Origin: Nocardioides sp. SYSU D00038
GTDB lineage: Bacteria; Actinomycetota; Actinomycetes; Propionibacteriales; Nocardioidaceae
DNA: 64,000 nt
NCBI RefSeq assembly: GCF_016924665.1
Contig: NZ_JAFFJT010000016.1
Span: 310,001-374,000, forward strand
Reading direction: 5' to 3'
Translations under genes and position numbers: made by a program
In this document: positions 19,297-32,824 of the stretch, piece after piece
Numbering within the stretch: the first letter of the stretch is position 1
Layout: the number at the start of each line of letters is the position of its first letter
Notes under the pieces: generated by a model
Seen by the model: the letters and a program-made list of their open reading frames with translations, nothing else
The model's database searches: none
Told to the model about the DNA's origin: nothing

Positions 19297-19795
19297 GGAG
19301 TCGCACCGCGACGACGGCCTCGACCTCGCCCGCGCCCTGACCCGCGCCACCGCCGGCACCCCCAAGGCCCGGCGCAAGCAGCGTAGCCGCGACCGCCTCG
19401 GCACCCGCGGCCGGGCCACCGGCGCCCACCCCGACGACCGCGACCCCCAGCTGCTGGAGTCGACGCTCGACCGGATCGTGCAGGAGCGCGGCTGGTCGAC
19501 CGAGCTGCGGGTGCACGGCGTCTTCGGCCGCTGGGCCGAGCTGGTGGGGGCCGAGGTCGCCGACCACACCACCCCCGAGAGCTTCACCGACGGCACCCTC
19601 GTGGTCCGCACCGCCTCCACGGCCTGGGCCACCCAGCTGCGGCTGCTCGCGCCGACCGTCGTACGCCGGCTCAACGAGGAGCTCGGGCACGGGACGGTCA
19701 CCCTGATCGAGGTGGTCGGCCCCCACCTGCCGAGCTGGAAGAAGGGCCCCCGCTCGGCCCGCGACGGCCGCGGTCCGCGCGACACCTACGGCTGA
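19241..19795 (+). CDS. DciA-like DUF721 protein
   Basis: 184 residues: a Pro/Asp/Thr-rich N-terminal tail, a basic region, and the DUF721 domain (about 75-165: [36 protein letters not shown]). DUF721 proteins of the DciA type help load or operate the replicative helicase in bacteria lacking DnaC; the role here is by homology. The GTG at 19241 is supported by a strong GGAGGGGAGG site inside recF. Confidence 0.88.
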   Translation: MSPEEPTQHPTPDPTPTPEESHRDDGLDLARALTRATAGTPKARRKQRSRDRLGTRGRATGAHPDDRDPQLLESTLDRIVQERGWSTELRVHGVFGRWAELVGAEVADHTTPESFTDGTLVVRTASTAWATQLRLLAPTVVRRLNEELGHGTVTLIEVVGPHLPSWKKGPRSARDGRGPRDTYG

Positions 19796-20175
19796 GGCAG
19801 GTCTGAGGCAGGTCTGAGACAGGGGTGACGTGGCGGGTCGGCGACGGGCGGCCTGGTGCGTCGAGTGACGGATCTGTGTCGGATCTCGGCTTCCAGGACG
19901 ACCCGGATCCGTCACCCGACGAAGTACGAGCCACCCGCCCGCCACAGCCGATCTGCGAGGGTCGCGCCCATATGGGGACCCACCCGCCCCCCTGAACGCC
20001 CCTCTCGGACGCCCCGGAGTGCCGCTCAGCCGCCATCGCGCCCACGGATCACCCCCACCCGCGGGGGTCGGTGCGTGGAATCCGGCCCTCCGACCGGTAT
20101 CCTTGCTCCGGGCCCTGTCGCGGGCCCAGTCGTGTGTCAGGCTCCCGTGAGCCCTGGGTCGGAAGAGGTTGCACG
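19796..20175. other. gyrB upstream region with repeats and hairpin
   Basis: No gene is seen in these 380 bases. It starts with tandem copies of GAGGCAGGTCT. An inverted repeat GTGACGGATC (19865-19874) and its complement (19906-19915) could form a stem with a 31-base loop, a possible terminator for recF and the DciA-like gene. A TATCCT hexamer at 20098-20103 is a weak -10 candidate for gyrB, followed by a GGGCCC hairpin. Confidence 0.5.
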
Positions 20176-22236
<2,061 letters not shown>

Positions 22237-22290
22237 GTCTCTAGCGAGATCACTAGACACCAGTAGAGCCGACGAGAGAGACAGAACTCC

Positions 22291-25035
<2,745 letters not shown>

Positions 25036-25041
25036 CGGCGG

Positions 25042-25737
25042 ATGGCTGAGCGTCAGGACCGGACCTCGGCCACCCCACCGCCCGGGCGGGGCCGCGAGGA
25101 CACCGTGATCCGCCCCGCCTCGGGCCGCCCGGCCAACCGTCCCCAGGGCCAGGCGCCCACGAAGCCCGCGCCCACCAAGCCCCCGGCGAAGGCGCCGGTC
25201 AAGCCGGCCAAGGGCAAGCCGTCGCGCCCGCCGCAGGGCAAGGGCGGCCAGCCCAAGGGCGGGCACCCGCCCCAGGGCAAGGGCGGCCAGCCCCCGCAGG
25301 GCAAGGGCGCCCGCCCGCAGCGGCCCCAGGGCTCCGGCAAGGACGACGGCGGCATCGCCCCCCGTCCGGGCCGCCGCGCCCGGCTCCGCCTGTCGCGCGT
25401 CGACCCGTGGTCGGTGATGAAGACGTCGTTCCTGCTCTCGATCGCCTTCGGCATCGTCACCGTCGTCTCGGTGCTGATGGTGTGGTCGGTGCTCGGCGCC
25501 GCCGGCGTCTGGACCTCGGTCAACCAGACCGTCCAGGACGTGATCGGCGGGCAGGAGACCGCGGACTTCGACGTCCGCGACTACCTCGGCACCTCCCGCG
25601 TAGTCGGCTTCACGATGATCGTGGCGGCCGTCGACGTCGTCCTCCTCACCGCCGCCGCCACCCTCAGCGCGTTCCTCTACAACATGGCTGCCTCGCTGCT
25701 CGGCGGCGTCGAGATGACCCTCGCCGAGGACCAGTAG
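25042..25737 (+). CDS. DUF3566 transmembrane protein
   Basis: 231 residues. The first half is Pro/Lys/Gly/Gln-rich with near-repeats of PQGKGGQP, likely disordered and cytoplasmic. The second half is the DUF3566 domain (RLSRVDPWSVMKTSF, then two transmembrane helices around residues 130-155 and 190-215, ending LGGVEMTLAEDQ). Genes of this family follow gyrA throughout actinobacteria; function unknown, with a suggested link to cell envelope or division. It starts 6 bases after gyrA. Confidence 0.88.
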   Translation: MAERQDRTSATPPPGRGREDTVIRPASGRPANRPQGQAPTKPAPTKPPAKAPVKPAKGKPSRPPQGKGGQPKGGHPPQGKGGQPPQGKGARPQRPQGSGKDDGGIAPRPGRRARLRLSRVDPWSVMKTSFLLSIAFGIVTVVSVLMVWSVLGAAGVWTSVNQTVQDVIGGQETADFDVRDYLGTSRVVGFTMIVAAVDVVLLTAAATLSAFLYNMAASLLGGVEMTLAEDQ

Positions 25738-25821
25738 TCGCACGCCCCCCCGTTTTGTCCCGGGCCCGGCCGCTCGGGTAGTGTCACCCCTCGGCCGGAC
25801 GCCGTTCCGGTCGAGTCTCCC

Positions 25822-25895
25822 GGGCCTATAGCTCAGACGGTTAGAGCGCTTCCCTGATAAGGAAGAGGTCACAGGTTCAAGTCCTGTTAGGCCCA
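25822..25895 (+). tRNA. tRNA-Ile (GAT anticodon)
   Basis: 74 nucleotides with acceptor GGGCCTA/TAGGCCC, a CTTCC/GGAAG anticodon stem enclosing CTGATAA (anticodon GAT at 25856-25858) and a GGTTCAAGTCC T-loop. CCA is not encoded. Confidence 0.97.
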
Positions 25896-25896
25896 C

Positions 25897-26022
25897 GTGA
25901 AGAAGCTCGTCGTCATCCTCCTGGCCGCCGCCGGCGCACTCGCGGCGAAGAAGAAGATCGACGAGGGCCGCGCCGAGCAGGCGAGCTGGGCCGAGGCGAC
26001 CGACGCGGTCACCAAGCGCTGA
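25897..26022 (+). CDS. DLW-39-family small protein
   Basis: 41 residues, [19 protein letters not shown] followed by a charged helix with [12 protein letters not shown]. This matches the actinobacterial DLW-39 family, although the Asp-Leu-Trp that names it reads Ala-Ser-Trp here. It has one N-terminal hydrophobic helix and is probably membrane-anchored. The GTG start is one base after the tRNA-Ile gene, so it may be expressed from the same transcript after processing. Function is unknown. Confidence 0.85.
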   Translation: MKKLVVILLAAAGALAAKKKIDEGRAEQASWAEATDAVTKR

Positions 26023-26043
26023 CCCGCCGCCCGGCCTTCACGA

Positions 26044-26119
26044 GGGGCCTTGGCGCAATTGGTAGCGCACCTGCTTTGCAAGCAGGGGGTTAGGGGTTCG
26101 AGTCCCCTAGGCTCCACCA
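26044..26119 (+). tRNA. tRNA-Ala (TGC anticodon), island insertion site
   Basis: 76 nucleotides with acceptor GGGGCCT/AGGCTCC, anticodon loop TTTGCAA in a CCTGC/GCAGG stem (TGC at 26077-26079), GGTTCGAGTCC T-arm and an encoded CCA. The accessory region begins directly at its 3' end. Confidence 0.97.
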
Positions 26120-27116
26120 AACGTTCATCGTTCGAAACACGGGCACACTCATCGCCGTCAGGATCCTCCTGGCGGCGATTGTTCGTTTCAGGGGCCATGC
26201 GGTCATCTGCGTGCCGTTGCGCGAGGGCACTCTGGATTACGGCGCTGAACGGCCCGCGCTCGGCATCCGTCACCCGGACGCCGTCGTCGTCTTCGGTCAC
26301 GACCAGGTGATGGAACCAAGCTCGGTTCATGCTTCGTCGCAACGCCGGCTCGACTTGGTGGTAGACCGACCCTGCCCTCTCGGCGAAGGCGAAGAGATTG
26401 GCGAGTGCTCGTTGGTCCATGAGATCGAGGGTCCGGCGATCTTCCAACTCGGACTCGATCTTTGCGAGACGCTTTGCAAGACCCCGTTGCTTGAGGGCAG
26501 CGACGTCGTTGGGAACCGCGCCCGCCATGGCCTTGTCAGCCCACTGGAAGCGCTCGCGCCGGATCTTGCCTGCTCGCTGCTCGAGGATGCGCAGATCGTG
26601 GGCGACTTCGCGCGCGCGCTCCCTGAGCTGCACTTTCAGATCGGCGTGCAGTTCCTGCAGTTGAGTCGTAGAGAAGATCTCCCGGGTCCATTGGTCCTCG
26701 ACGGCACGCTCTACGAGATGCGCGGGAAGGTAGCGCTGTCCGCAAGGGGTCCCCTGCGTCCGCGAGGAGCAGTAGAAGTAGCCATACTCCGCGCCGTTGC
26801 GACCCTTTGAGACGGTGTACAGCAGTCTCTGGTCGCACAGGCCGCAACGAAGACTGCCGACGAGGTAGTGATCCTGGCGGTAGCTCCGCTCACCTGACGC
26901 GCGGTGATCTTCGAGCACGAGTTGCACCCGCTCGAACGTGTCGGGCGTGGTGAGCGGTGGGTGCTTGCCGTCGTACTCGACGCCGCGCCAGCTCACGTAG
27001 CCGAGGTAGTAGCGGTTCTTCAGGATGGCGTGAAGCTTGTTGGGCGGGACCGGTCGTGCTGGTGTTCTCGGCCCAGGGCGAAAGGTCAGACCGCGGTCGG
27101 CGAGCCCATTCTGTCG

Positions 27117-27626
27117 ATGCTGGAGTCCGCTGCGGTTCCATGCTCCGTTTCGGCTGCAAGCGACGGCGGGATTGACTGTTCTATCGTACGACTTCTCGAG
27201 TATCCGGGCGGCCAAGACGACCGGCTTAGCAAGCTTCACACGGATTATGAGTTCTTTGCATTGATTGCTGCATCTGGGCCGGGCCTTGAGATTCAAGGCG
27301 TTGACCTCAGCGTGACCTCCGCCTATCGGGATGGCTGGTTCGCGGTCGTTTTGGGAGACATGGCCGAGGCTTGCACGTCGGGGATGCTTCGCAGCGCCCC
27401 ACACCGTGGGCGGTACCACGCGGGCGGGCGGCGGTCGTTGGTGTACTTCTACGGACTGCCAGCGGACTTTACGACTGGGTACGCCGACCAGAAGCTCGTG
27501 TTCGGTCAGCACCTCCTGGGCATGCTCGTTCGCGGTAACGCACAGCTGAGCGAACTCCTGGAGTCGGGCGACTTGACATTGGACTTCGAAGTCCCGCGTA
27601 CTAATCCGTTCCGCAGACCTAGCTAG
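27117..27626 (+). CDS. hypothetical protein, possibly N-terminally truncated
   Basis: 169 residues if it starts at ATG 27117. No family recognised. From about residue 15 the sequence looks like a real soluble domain (YEFFALIAASGPGLEIQG, GWFAVVLGDMAEACTSGM, LVYFYGLPADFTTGYADQK). It begins at the point where recombinase similarity on the other strand ends, so it may be the tail of a gene cut by the same rearrangement. It overlaps the next, convergent gene by 4 bases. Confidence 0.45.
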   Translation: MLESAAVPCSVSAASDGGIDCSIVRLLEYPGGQDDRLSKLHTDYEFFALIAASGPGLEIQGVDLSVTSAYRDGWFAVVLGDMAEACTSGMLRSAPHRGRYHAGGRRSLVYFYGLPADFTTGYADQKLVFGQHLLGMLVRGNAQLSELLESGDLTLDFEVPRTNPFRRPS

Positions 27627-27844
27627 TAAGTTGTGAACTCCGGAGGCTCGGCCTGGGACACTCTTTGGCCGGTCTTCGACATCAGTTCGCTGACTAGCGC
27701 AGTCGCGAGTAGGCCTACGAGCCGGGGAACAACCTCTACGGAGATGGGTGGGGCCGGGGTACGACCGGCTTGCCGCTTGAGCGATCTCGCAACGGCGACC
27801 TGGACAGCGATGCCCGCGGCACCTGCCAAGAACTTCTGCAACAT
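27623..27844 (-). CDS. small membrane-associated hypothetical protein
   Basis: 73 residues starting MLQKFLAGAAGIAVQVAVA, with two mildly hydrophobic segments (about 5-20 and 42-55). No family recognised. A clean GGAGG lies 7 bases before the ATG, which supports a real gene. Confidence 0.6.
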   Translation of the reverse strand: MLQKFLAGAAGIAVQVAVARSLKRQAGRTPAPPISVEVVPRLVGLLATALVSELMSKTGQRVSQAEPPEFTTY

Positions 27845-28289
27845 GACCAGCCCTCCGTGTGGGACGCGGCCTCTCCGTCAACCGAACCCTATCGAGATGG
27901 AGTGGGACCACGCTCAGCTTCGCGTGAACTCGTGCATCTCGCGGATCGGCAGTACGACGGAGAGTCGTCGCCGTGCGAAGTCAACACGCAGGGATCGAGC
28001 GGTAGCTGGGTGGCAGGTTGAGCCCACCGGCGCGGCACGTCGCACTGAGCGACTAGATCCGTTCGCGCCCCTTCGACCTAGAGGTAGCGAGTGATAAGTC
28101 GCGATCTGCGCATTCCAGATGCAACTGGTGAATCGTTAGGTCACGTGGAGCGGTGAGGCAGGCGCGCAGGCATACGCACGAAGACGACCCGCGCGGCTCA
28201 AGACGCGACGTCGCTCAGGAGGTGCGCCAATAACGGGTGAATTAGTTGGGATTGATAAACTTGGGTGCCTTCGGCATAATTGATCCTAA
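27845..28289. other. gene-free stretch
   Basis: No convincing gene in 445 bases; short frames lack ribosome-binding sites and family features. Its right end carries the promoter of the following gene. Confidence 0.5.
28252..28280 (+). promoter_or_regulatory. housekeeping-type promoter, near-leaderless
   Basis: TTGATA (28252-28257), a 17-base spacer and CATAAT (28275-28280) match the primary sigma consensus closely. Transcription would begin about 28287, only a few bases before the ATG at 28290, so the message is probably leaderless; no ribosome-binding site is visible. Confidence 0.65.
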
Positions 28290-29423
28290 ATGAATAGATC
28301 TTCCCTCCTGGATCGCGTTTATGCGCTGAAGACCTTGCTCGTAGGGATATGCCTACTGATTGCAGGGCTGCTGGTGTCGGCAGCTGGCGTTTGGCTCGAA
28401 AGCCGTCACGTGGGCCACGTCATCGTCGCGACCGTTCAAGGACTGGCCGACGCGCTCGTACTCGCGGGTGCGTTGGGTGTCGCAATCGACTTCTTCACGG
28501 GCCGCGACAAGGACGAGGCCGATCTTGCGCGCACTCGCTCCGTGCTGCAGGAGCTAACTCCTGATTTCACCGATGCCGTGCTTCAAGGTTTCGCGGTCGG
28601 GAAGGACGATCCGCGACGCGTCGCCAAGCCGGAGCTCCTCGATCAGATTGCGACCAATGCGCTCTCCCTGCGCCTCGGCGACGAGCAGTTTGGCCGTGAA
28701 ATCTACGCCGACGTGCGCGACCAAGCGATCCGCGCTCCGGAACGTTGGCATGATGCCCAGGTCCGCGTTCGACTCTCGGAGGCCCGTCGAAGGTCCAACG
28801 CCGGAGCCGCTCTGTTCGACGTGGTCGTTGAGTGGGAGTACACCACTATCCCCTCTCATGCAGTCCAGCGGTTCGCCTGTGTGTCCGACCGAGACGAATT
28901 CTACGAGCTTGTCACCGACGTTCCGGCGACGCTCACCTGGCTGATGACAACGAGGGATGGCTTAGACGCCGGTGACCGCGAAAACTACGAACTCCTGAGC
29001 TTCTCGGTAGATGGCAGACAGCGTCCGATCCGACGCACGAAGCGGACCAGTGGTCAGGCCTACAGTGCCGTGATCGGCGAGGACGTCGTGCGCGCCAAGA
29101 AGCCCGTCCGCGTCCGGCAGCTCTACCGCACGGTCACACCGCAGCACGGCCATCGGTTGTACTTCGAGGTGGGACAACCAACGCGAGGCTTCTCCCTCGA
29201 GCTCGACTACACCGACACCTCGATCGCTCACATGAGCGTCACCGAACTTGTGAGCAGCAGCGAACGATCGCGAGTCTCGGAAATGCCACAACAGGTCGAC
29301 GCCCGTGTCCTGGGCGTCGACCTGCCGGGTTGGCTGTTGCCGAAGTCGGGCTTCGCCTTCGTCTGGACCTTGGCTAGCGAACGGCCAGCCAGGCGCGCAG
29401 GCGTTCGAACCAAGTCGGCTTGA
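28290..29423 (+). CDS. hypothetical protein with two N-terminal transmembrane helices
   Basis: 377 residues. Two hydrophobic helices (about residues 14-35 and 42-68) are followed by GRDKDEADLARTRSVLQEL and a long soluble domain (about 80-345) rich in charged residues, ending with a short hydrophobic PGWLLPKSGFAFVWTL. No enzymatic motif is visible and no family was recognised. The layout of membrane anchor plus cytoplasmic domain, next to an XRE regulator inside an island, would suit a membrane-acting immunity or stress protein, but that is speculation. It has its own consensus promoter. Confidence 0.7.
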   Translation: MNRSSLLDRVYALKTLLVGICLLIAGLLVSAAGVWLESRHVGHVIVATVQGLADALVLAGALGVAIDFFTGRDKDEADLARTRSVLQELTPDFTDAVLQGFAVGKDDPRRVAKPELLDQIATNALSLRLGDEQFGREIYADVRDQAIRAPERWHDAQVRVRLSEARRRSNAGAALFDVVVEWEYTTIPSHAVQRFACVSDRDEFYELVTDVPATLTWLMTTRDGLDAGDRENYELLSFSVDGRQRPIRRTKRTSGQAYSAVIGEDVVRAKKPVRVRQLYRTVTPQHGHRLYFEVGQPTRGFSLELDYTDTSIAHMSVTELVSSSERSRVSEMPQQVDARVLGVDLPGWLLPKSGFAFVWTLASERPARRAGVRTKSA

Positions 29424-29496
29424 CGCTGGTCTGGGTGAAGTCGCCACCGCTCATGATCGTTCTCCTCGTGATCGGGTGCCGGATGCCGAGCGACGA

Positions 29497-29530
29497 TGCT
29501 ACTTATAAGTCTGTAGACCCTCAAGTAGCA
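29497..29530. promoter_or_regulatory. inverted repeat upstream of XRE gene
   Basis: TGCTACTT (29497-29504) and AAGTAGCA (29523-29530) are exact inverted copies 18 bases apart, with an ACTTATAAGT palindrome overlapping the left arm. The site lies 21-54 bases before the XRE start, where an autoregulatory operator would be expected. Confidence 0.45.
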
Positions 29531-29550
29531 GGACGGAACCGTTCTGCACC

Positions 29551-29769
29551 GTGGCCGAGGGTGATCTGCAACGGGCGGTGGGGGAGAACCTCCGTCGGTA
29601 CCGGGTCGAGCGCGGCCTTTCCCAGGAGCAGTTCGCTGAGGTCCTTGGTTTCCATCGCACCTATGTGGGCGGCCTTGAACGCGGTGAACGGAACCTGTCT
29701 CTGCAAGGGGTTGAGCGGTTGGCGCGCCTCCTACAGGTTGAACCCCTGGACCTCTTCCAGGCGCCTTAA
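29551..29769 (+). CDS. XRE-family transcriptional regulator
   Basis: 72 residues from a GTG start, consisting almost only of a Cro/C1-type helix-turn-helix (ENLRRYRVERGLSQEQFAEV, then GFHRTYVGGLERGERNLSL). Single-domain proteins of this size occur as phage repressors, toxin-antitoxin regulators and controllers of restriction-modification genes; which applies is unknown. Confidence 0.85.
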   Translation: MAEGDLQRAVGENLRRYRVERGLSQEQFAEVLGFHRTYVGGLERGERNLSLQGVERLARLLQVEPLDLFQAP

Positions 29770-30001
29770 GTGACCCACCTCGGCCGGGTCCGGGTGCCAG
29801 TCCGGGTGGGGGTCGCGTAGTCGGCGCGCGAGATGCCGCGGCTACTTCTATAGAAAACAGCGGCTCGCAATCGATTTGCCCAGAACTCTCTGCATGCTAC
29901 GCGTTCGACTCACCCTGAGTCGGCGATGCTGCGTGGGCGTGGCGGGAGTAATGTCGTGCTGTCCGAAATGCGAGTGGGGGACATGTTGAAAGGGATCGTG
30001 C

Positions 30002-30334
30002 ATGGCACAGCGTGTGATTACGCAGTTGATCAGTGACCTGTCGGGGGACGAGATCGCTGAGGGTAAGGGCGAGACGGTTGAGTTCTCGTACCGGGGGACG
30101 AGCTACAAGATCGATCTGACCGACAAGGAAGCGGCTGGGTTCGACAAGGCGATCGCGACGTACGTCGACAACGCCACCAAGATCGGCGGTCGGCGGAAGA
30201 GCTCGGCGACCGGTTCGAAGAGCGACTACGACGCGAAGGATGTGCGCGCCTGGGCGAAGAGCCAGGGCATCCAGGTGCCGGAGCGTGGTCGGATCCCGGG
30301 TGATGTTGTGGAGAAGTACAAGGCTGCGAGCTGA
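30002..30334 (+). CDS. lsr2: Lsr2-family nucleoid-associated silencer
   Basis: 110 residues, the family's usual size. The N-terminal dimerisation domain begins MAQRVITQLISDLSG, a linker (about 60-75) follows, and the C-terminal DNA-binding domain has VRAWAKSQGIQV and the minor-groove RGR motif (ERGRIP). Lsr2 binds AT-rich DNA and silences acquired genes in actinobacteria. An island-borne copy beside a less GC-rich biosynthetic cluster may silence it or interfere with the host Lsr2. Confidence 0.93.
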   Translation: MAQRVITQLISDLSGDEIAEGKGETVEFSYRGTSYKIDLTDKEAAGFDKAIATYVDNATKIGGRRKSSATGSKSDYDAKDVRAWAKSQGIQVPERGRIPGDVVEKYKAAS

Positions 30335-30349
30335 TCCGACTCAACTGAG

Positions 30350-30380
30350 AACCGCCGACGACCACGGATCGTCGGCGGTT
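30350..30380 (+). terminator. terminator of lsr2
   Basis: A perfect 12-bp stem (AACCGCCGACGA and its complement) with a 7-base loop, followed by TCT, lies 15 bases after the lsr2 stop. Confidence 0.8.
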
Positions 30381-30780
30381 TCTCGCGTCTACCTGTCTTA
30401 GGAGATTCGTGTGCGCGCTTCGACCTGCCGAGTTCAGTTGCGGGCTCGTATCCTCGGCGGTCTCCCTGCTCCCTTCGCACCGTTCTCCCGCGCGACGGTC
30501 GTGGGTGCATGCCCGTTCAGTTGAGGAGCCTCCACGTTCGGAGACGGCGACCCCCGCGGCTCCGTCGTGCCTGTACTTTGCGGTTACCAGAGGATCGTCT
30601 TGATGAGGGACTTCGACGCAGGTAATCGCGGCGTCCGGTGCACCGACAGGTACGAGCCCTTGCACGCGCCTAAGATCACGTCGCGTTGGCTCATCCGTAC
30701 GAATTACTATCGTTGGTGCGACCGGTTGTGAAACGTGGGTGAATCCGTCACCCTTCATGGAGTCCACGACTAGGAGACGT
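30381..30780. other. gene-free stretch before the biosynthetic cluster
   Basis: No supported gene in 400 bases. It should hold the promoter of the plus-strand cluster; none matched a clear consensus by eye. Confidence 0.5.
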
Positions 30781-31749
30781 ATGCACCTGCCGACCAACTG
30801 GATGAGGAAGCTTGGGCGGACGGGACTTCCGGTCTCGGCTGTCACTGTCGGGGGAGGGCCACTCGGCAGCATGCCGTACTTGTTCGGTGGTGAGGAAGTC
30901 TCTGAGCAGCGTGGCATCGACGTAGCCTCGGCGGTCATGGCGAGTCCGATCCTCGTCCTAGATACCGCGAATGGCTACTCGGGCGGGAACAGTGAGAATC
31001 GGATCGGCGAAGCGATCAGACGCATGGGTGGTCTGCCGGGCGAGCATTGGATCTCGACCAAAGTTAGCGCCGAGAACGGCGACTACTCAGGCGCCCGGGT
31101 CGAAAGATCCGTGGAAGAAAGCCTGGACCGACTCGGACTCGACAAGCTTCCCCTCATTTTCCTCCACGATCCCGAGTTCTCGCTCGATCAGGACCTGGAG
31201 GGACCCGGTGGCGCGATCGAAACGCTGTTGACCCTGCGGGATTCTGGCGTGGTCGAGCACCTCGGTGTCGCAGGAGGAAACCCGCTTGCTATGCGACATT
31301 TCCTCGAGATCGGAGTCTTTGAGGTCCTTCTGACTCACAACCGATGGACGCTCGTAGATCGCAGTGCCGACGATCTGATCTCCTACGCAGACATGCGCGG
31401 GATCGGCGTGATGAATGCTGCCTACCTAGGAGGGGGATTCCTAACTAGTCCGCAGCGCTCAACGAACTACGGGTACTCGCCCGCGAATCAAGAAGTACTG
31501 AGAGCGGGCAAGGCGCTAGATCAGCTCTGCAGTCGCTGGGGAACGGACCTGGCGACCGCCGCCTTACAGTTCTCCATGCGGGATCCCCGCATTCACACAT
31601 CGGTCGTGGGCATCAGCCGTCCTGAGCGGGTGCGCAATCTTCTCGACGCGGTGGGAGTCGATCTTCCACGGGACTTCTGGTCGGAAGTTGAGGATCTCCT
31701 GCCACCCCCCGAATACTGGCTCGATCCTCCTCGTCCTCACGATGAGTGA
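30781..31749 (+). CDS. aldo/keto reductase
   Basis: 322 residues, an NAD(P)H-dependent TIM-barrel oxidoreductase. The catalytic tetrad region shows D61/Y66 (LDTANGYSGG), WISTKVS with the lysine and FLHDPE with the histidine. The closest style is the sugar dehydrogenase branch (fucose or D-threo-aldose 1-dehydrogenase), a resemblance judged by eye. ATG 30781 is preferred over an earlier ATG because AGGAG lies just upstream. It is separated from the next gene by 266 bases and may be the first gene of the cluster. Confidence 0.85.
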   Translation: MHLPTNWMRKLGRTGLPVSAVTVGGGPLGSMPYLFGGEEVSEQRGIDVASAVMASPILVLDTANGYSGGNSENRIGEAIRRMGGLPGEHWISTKVSAENGDYSGARVERSVEESLDRLGLDKLPLIFLHDPEFSLDQDLEGPGGAIETLLTLRDSGVVEHLGVAGGNPLAMRHFLEIGVFEVLLTHNRWTLVDRSADDLISYADMRGIGVMNAAYLGGGFLTSPQRSTNYGYSPANQEVLRAGKALDQLCSRWGTDLATAALQFSMRDPRIHTSVVGISRPERVRNLLDAVGVDLPRDFWSEVEDLLPPPEYWLDPPRPHDE

Positions 31750-32015
31750 ACCCTAGGTAGCGGATCACGTCTCCGGCCACGTCAGCACGTCGGCTGTCGA
31801 GCGAGTCCGCCCGAGGGGCATCCGGCGGAACGCGGCTGAGCCTGGGAGCCACCGACGGAATCGTCGCAGGGCGGCCCCGAGCGGACACGAACCTAATCAG
31901 CTCCGTAGACGTGAGGCCGCCGCAAGTCGTCCGGAATCTCTTGACAGTACGACATCGCCCTGCCTAGATTTCGATAGTCGGCGACAGGGATTTGTGACAC
32001 AAAGGCGGCAACGAG

Positions 32016-32768
32016 TTGCTCCATCGTCAGGATGTCGTATTCGCCAAGTCTTCAATCCATTCTGACGGGTTGGACGAGTATGTCGAACAGCACTCGTCCC
32101 CGAGCAGCGAGCTGACTCGGTGGATCCGAGAGGAAACTGCCACTCGTTGTCCCGCGTGGGCAGATATCGGAAGTAGTAAGTCGCAGGGCGGCTTTCTCGC
32201 GATGCTCGTGAGCCTCCAACGACCGGCGTCAATCCTTGAGATCGGAACGTTCGCCGGCCACGGCGCCGTCTCGATGGCGGAAAGGCTCCCTCAGGGGGGA
32301 CGTCTAGTAACCGTGGATAACTCAGCTGCGGACCCCGTCGCCCTAGACATCGCCCAACGCGCCTTCGCGCACTCGACAGTTGCGGGCCGAATCTCCCTTG
32401 AAATCGCGGACGCAGGTGAGTATCTGAAGTCGACGACCGAGTCCTATGACCTGATCTTCGTCGATGCCGATAAGCCAAACTACCTGAACTATCTGGACGT
32501 AATTTGCGATCGGCAGCTAATGAAGCCTAGCGGGGTCATGATCTTCGACAACACGCTGTGGGGCGGCCGAGTCCTGGAACCAGATCTCCCGGAGTCAGAG
32601 GACTTTGAATCTGAACCTGACCCCGAGGCATGGGTCCGTCTCATGCAAGACGACTGGGCAAGACATGTCCGAGCCTTCAACAATGAGGTGCTAACTCGAC
32701 CCGGGTTTGAGGTTGTGCTCGCACCGATTGCAGATGGTATGACATTGATCCGCGTTCAACGCGACTAG
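32016..32768 (+). CDS. SAM-dependent O-methyltransferase, family 3 (catechol/caffeoyl-CoA type)
   Basis: 250 residues from a TTG start preceded by AAGGCGG; a later in-frame TTG at 32070 is possible. Motif I is ILEIGTFAGHGAVSMA, the metal-binding segment is FVDADKPNY with a following DNTLWGG. Members are Mg2+-dependent methyltransferases acting on vicinal diols or catechols. Within this cluster it likely methylates a sugar or aromatic hydroxyl. Confidence 0.88.
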   Translation: MLHRQDVVFAKSSIHSDGLDEYVEQHSSPSSELTRWIREETATRCPAWADIGSSKSQGGFLAMLVSLQRPASILEIGTFAGHGAVSMAERLPQGGRLVTVDNSAADPVALDIAQRAFAHSTVAGRISLEIADAGEYLKSTTESYDLIFVDADKPNYLNYLDVICDRQLMKPSGVMIFDNTLWGGRVLEPDLPESEDFESEPDPEAWVRLMQDDWARHVRAFNNEVLTRPGFEVVLAPIADGMTLIRVQRD

Positions 32769-32824
32769 CAGCGCGCGCCGCATGCTCGTCAACTGAGCGC
32801 GGATTACCGACCACCGAGGAAACA

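Larger units (their letters stand above)
25887..27113 (-). pseudogene. large serine recombinase, C-terminal remnant
   Basis: The reading frame encodes the later part of a large serine integrase: the recombinase domain (LHAILKNRYYLGYVSWRGV), the zinc ribbon with CGLCDQRLLY and CSSRTQGTPCGQ, and a long coiled coil. The N-terminal resolvase domain with the catalytic serine is absent; similarity starts near 27113 and the frame upstream is unrelated. At its 3' end it reads antisense through tRNA-Ala (GLEPLTPCLQSRCATN), a common sign of integration at a tRNA, then through DLW-39 and into tRNA-Ile. Not expected to be active. Confidence 0.8.

Noticed and set aside
25887..27911. A single 674-residue recombinase
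   Set aside because: Only the part below about 27113 resembles a serine recombinase; the rest is antisense to another frame and lacks a catalytic domain.
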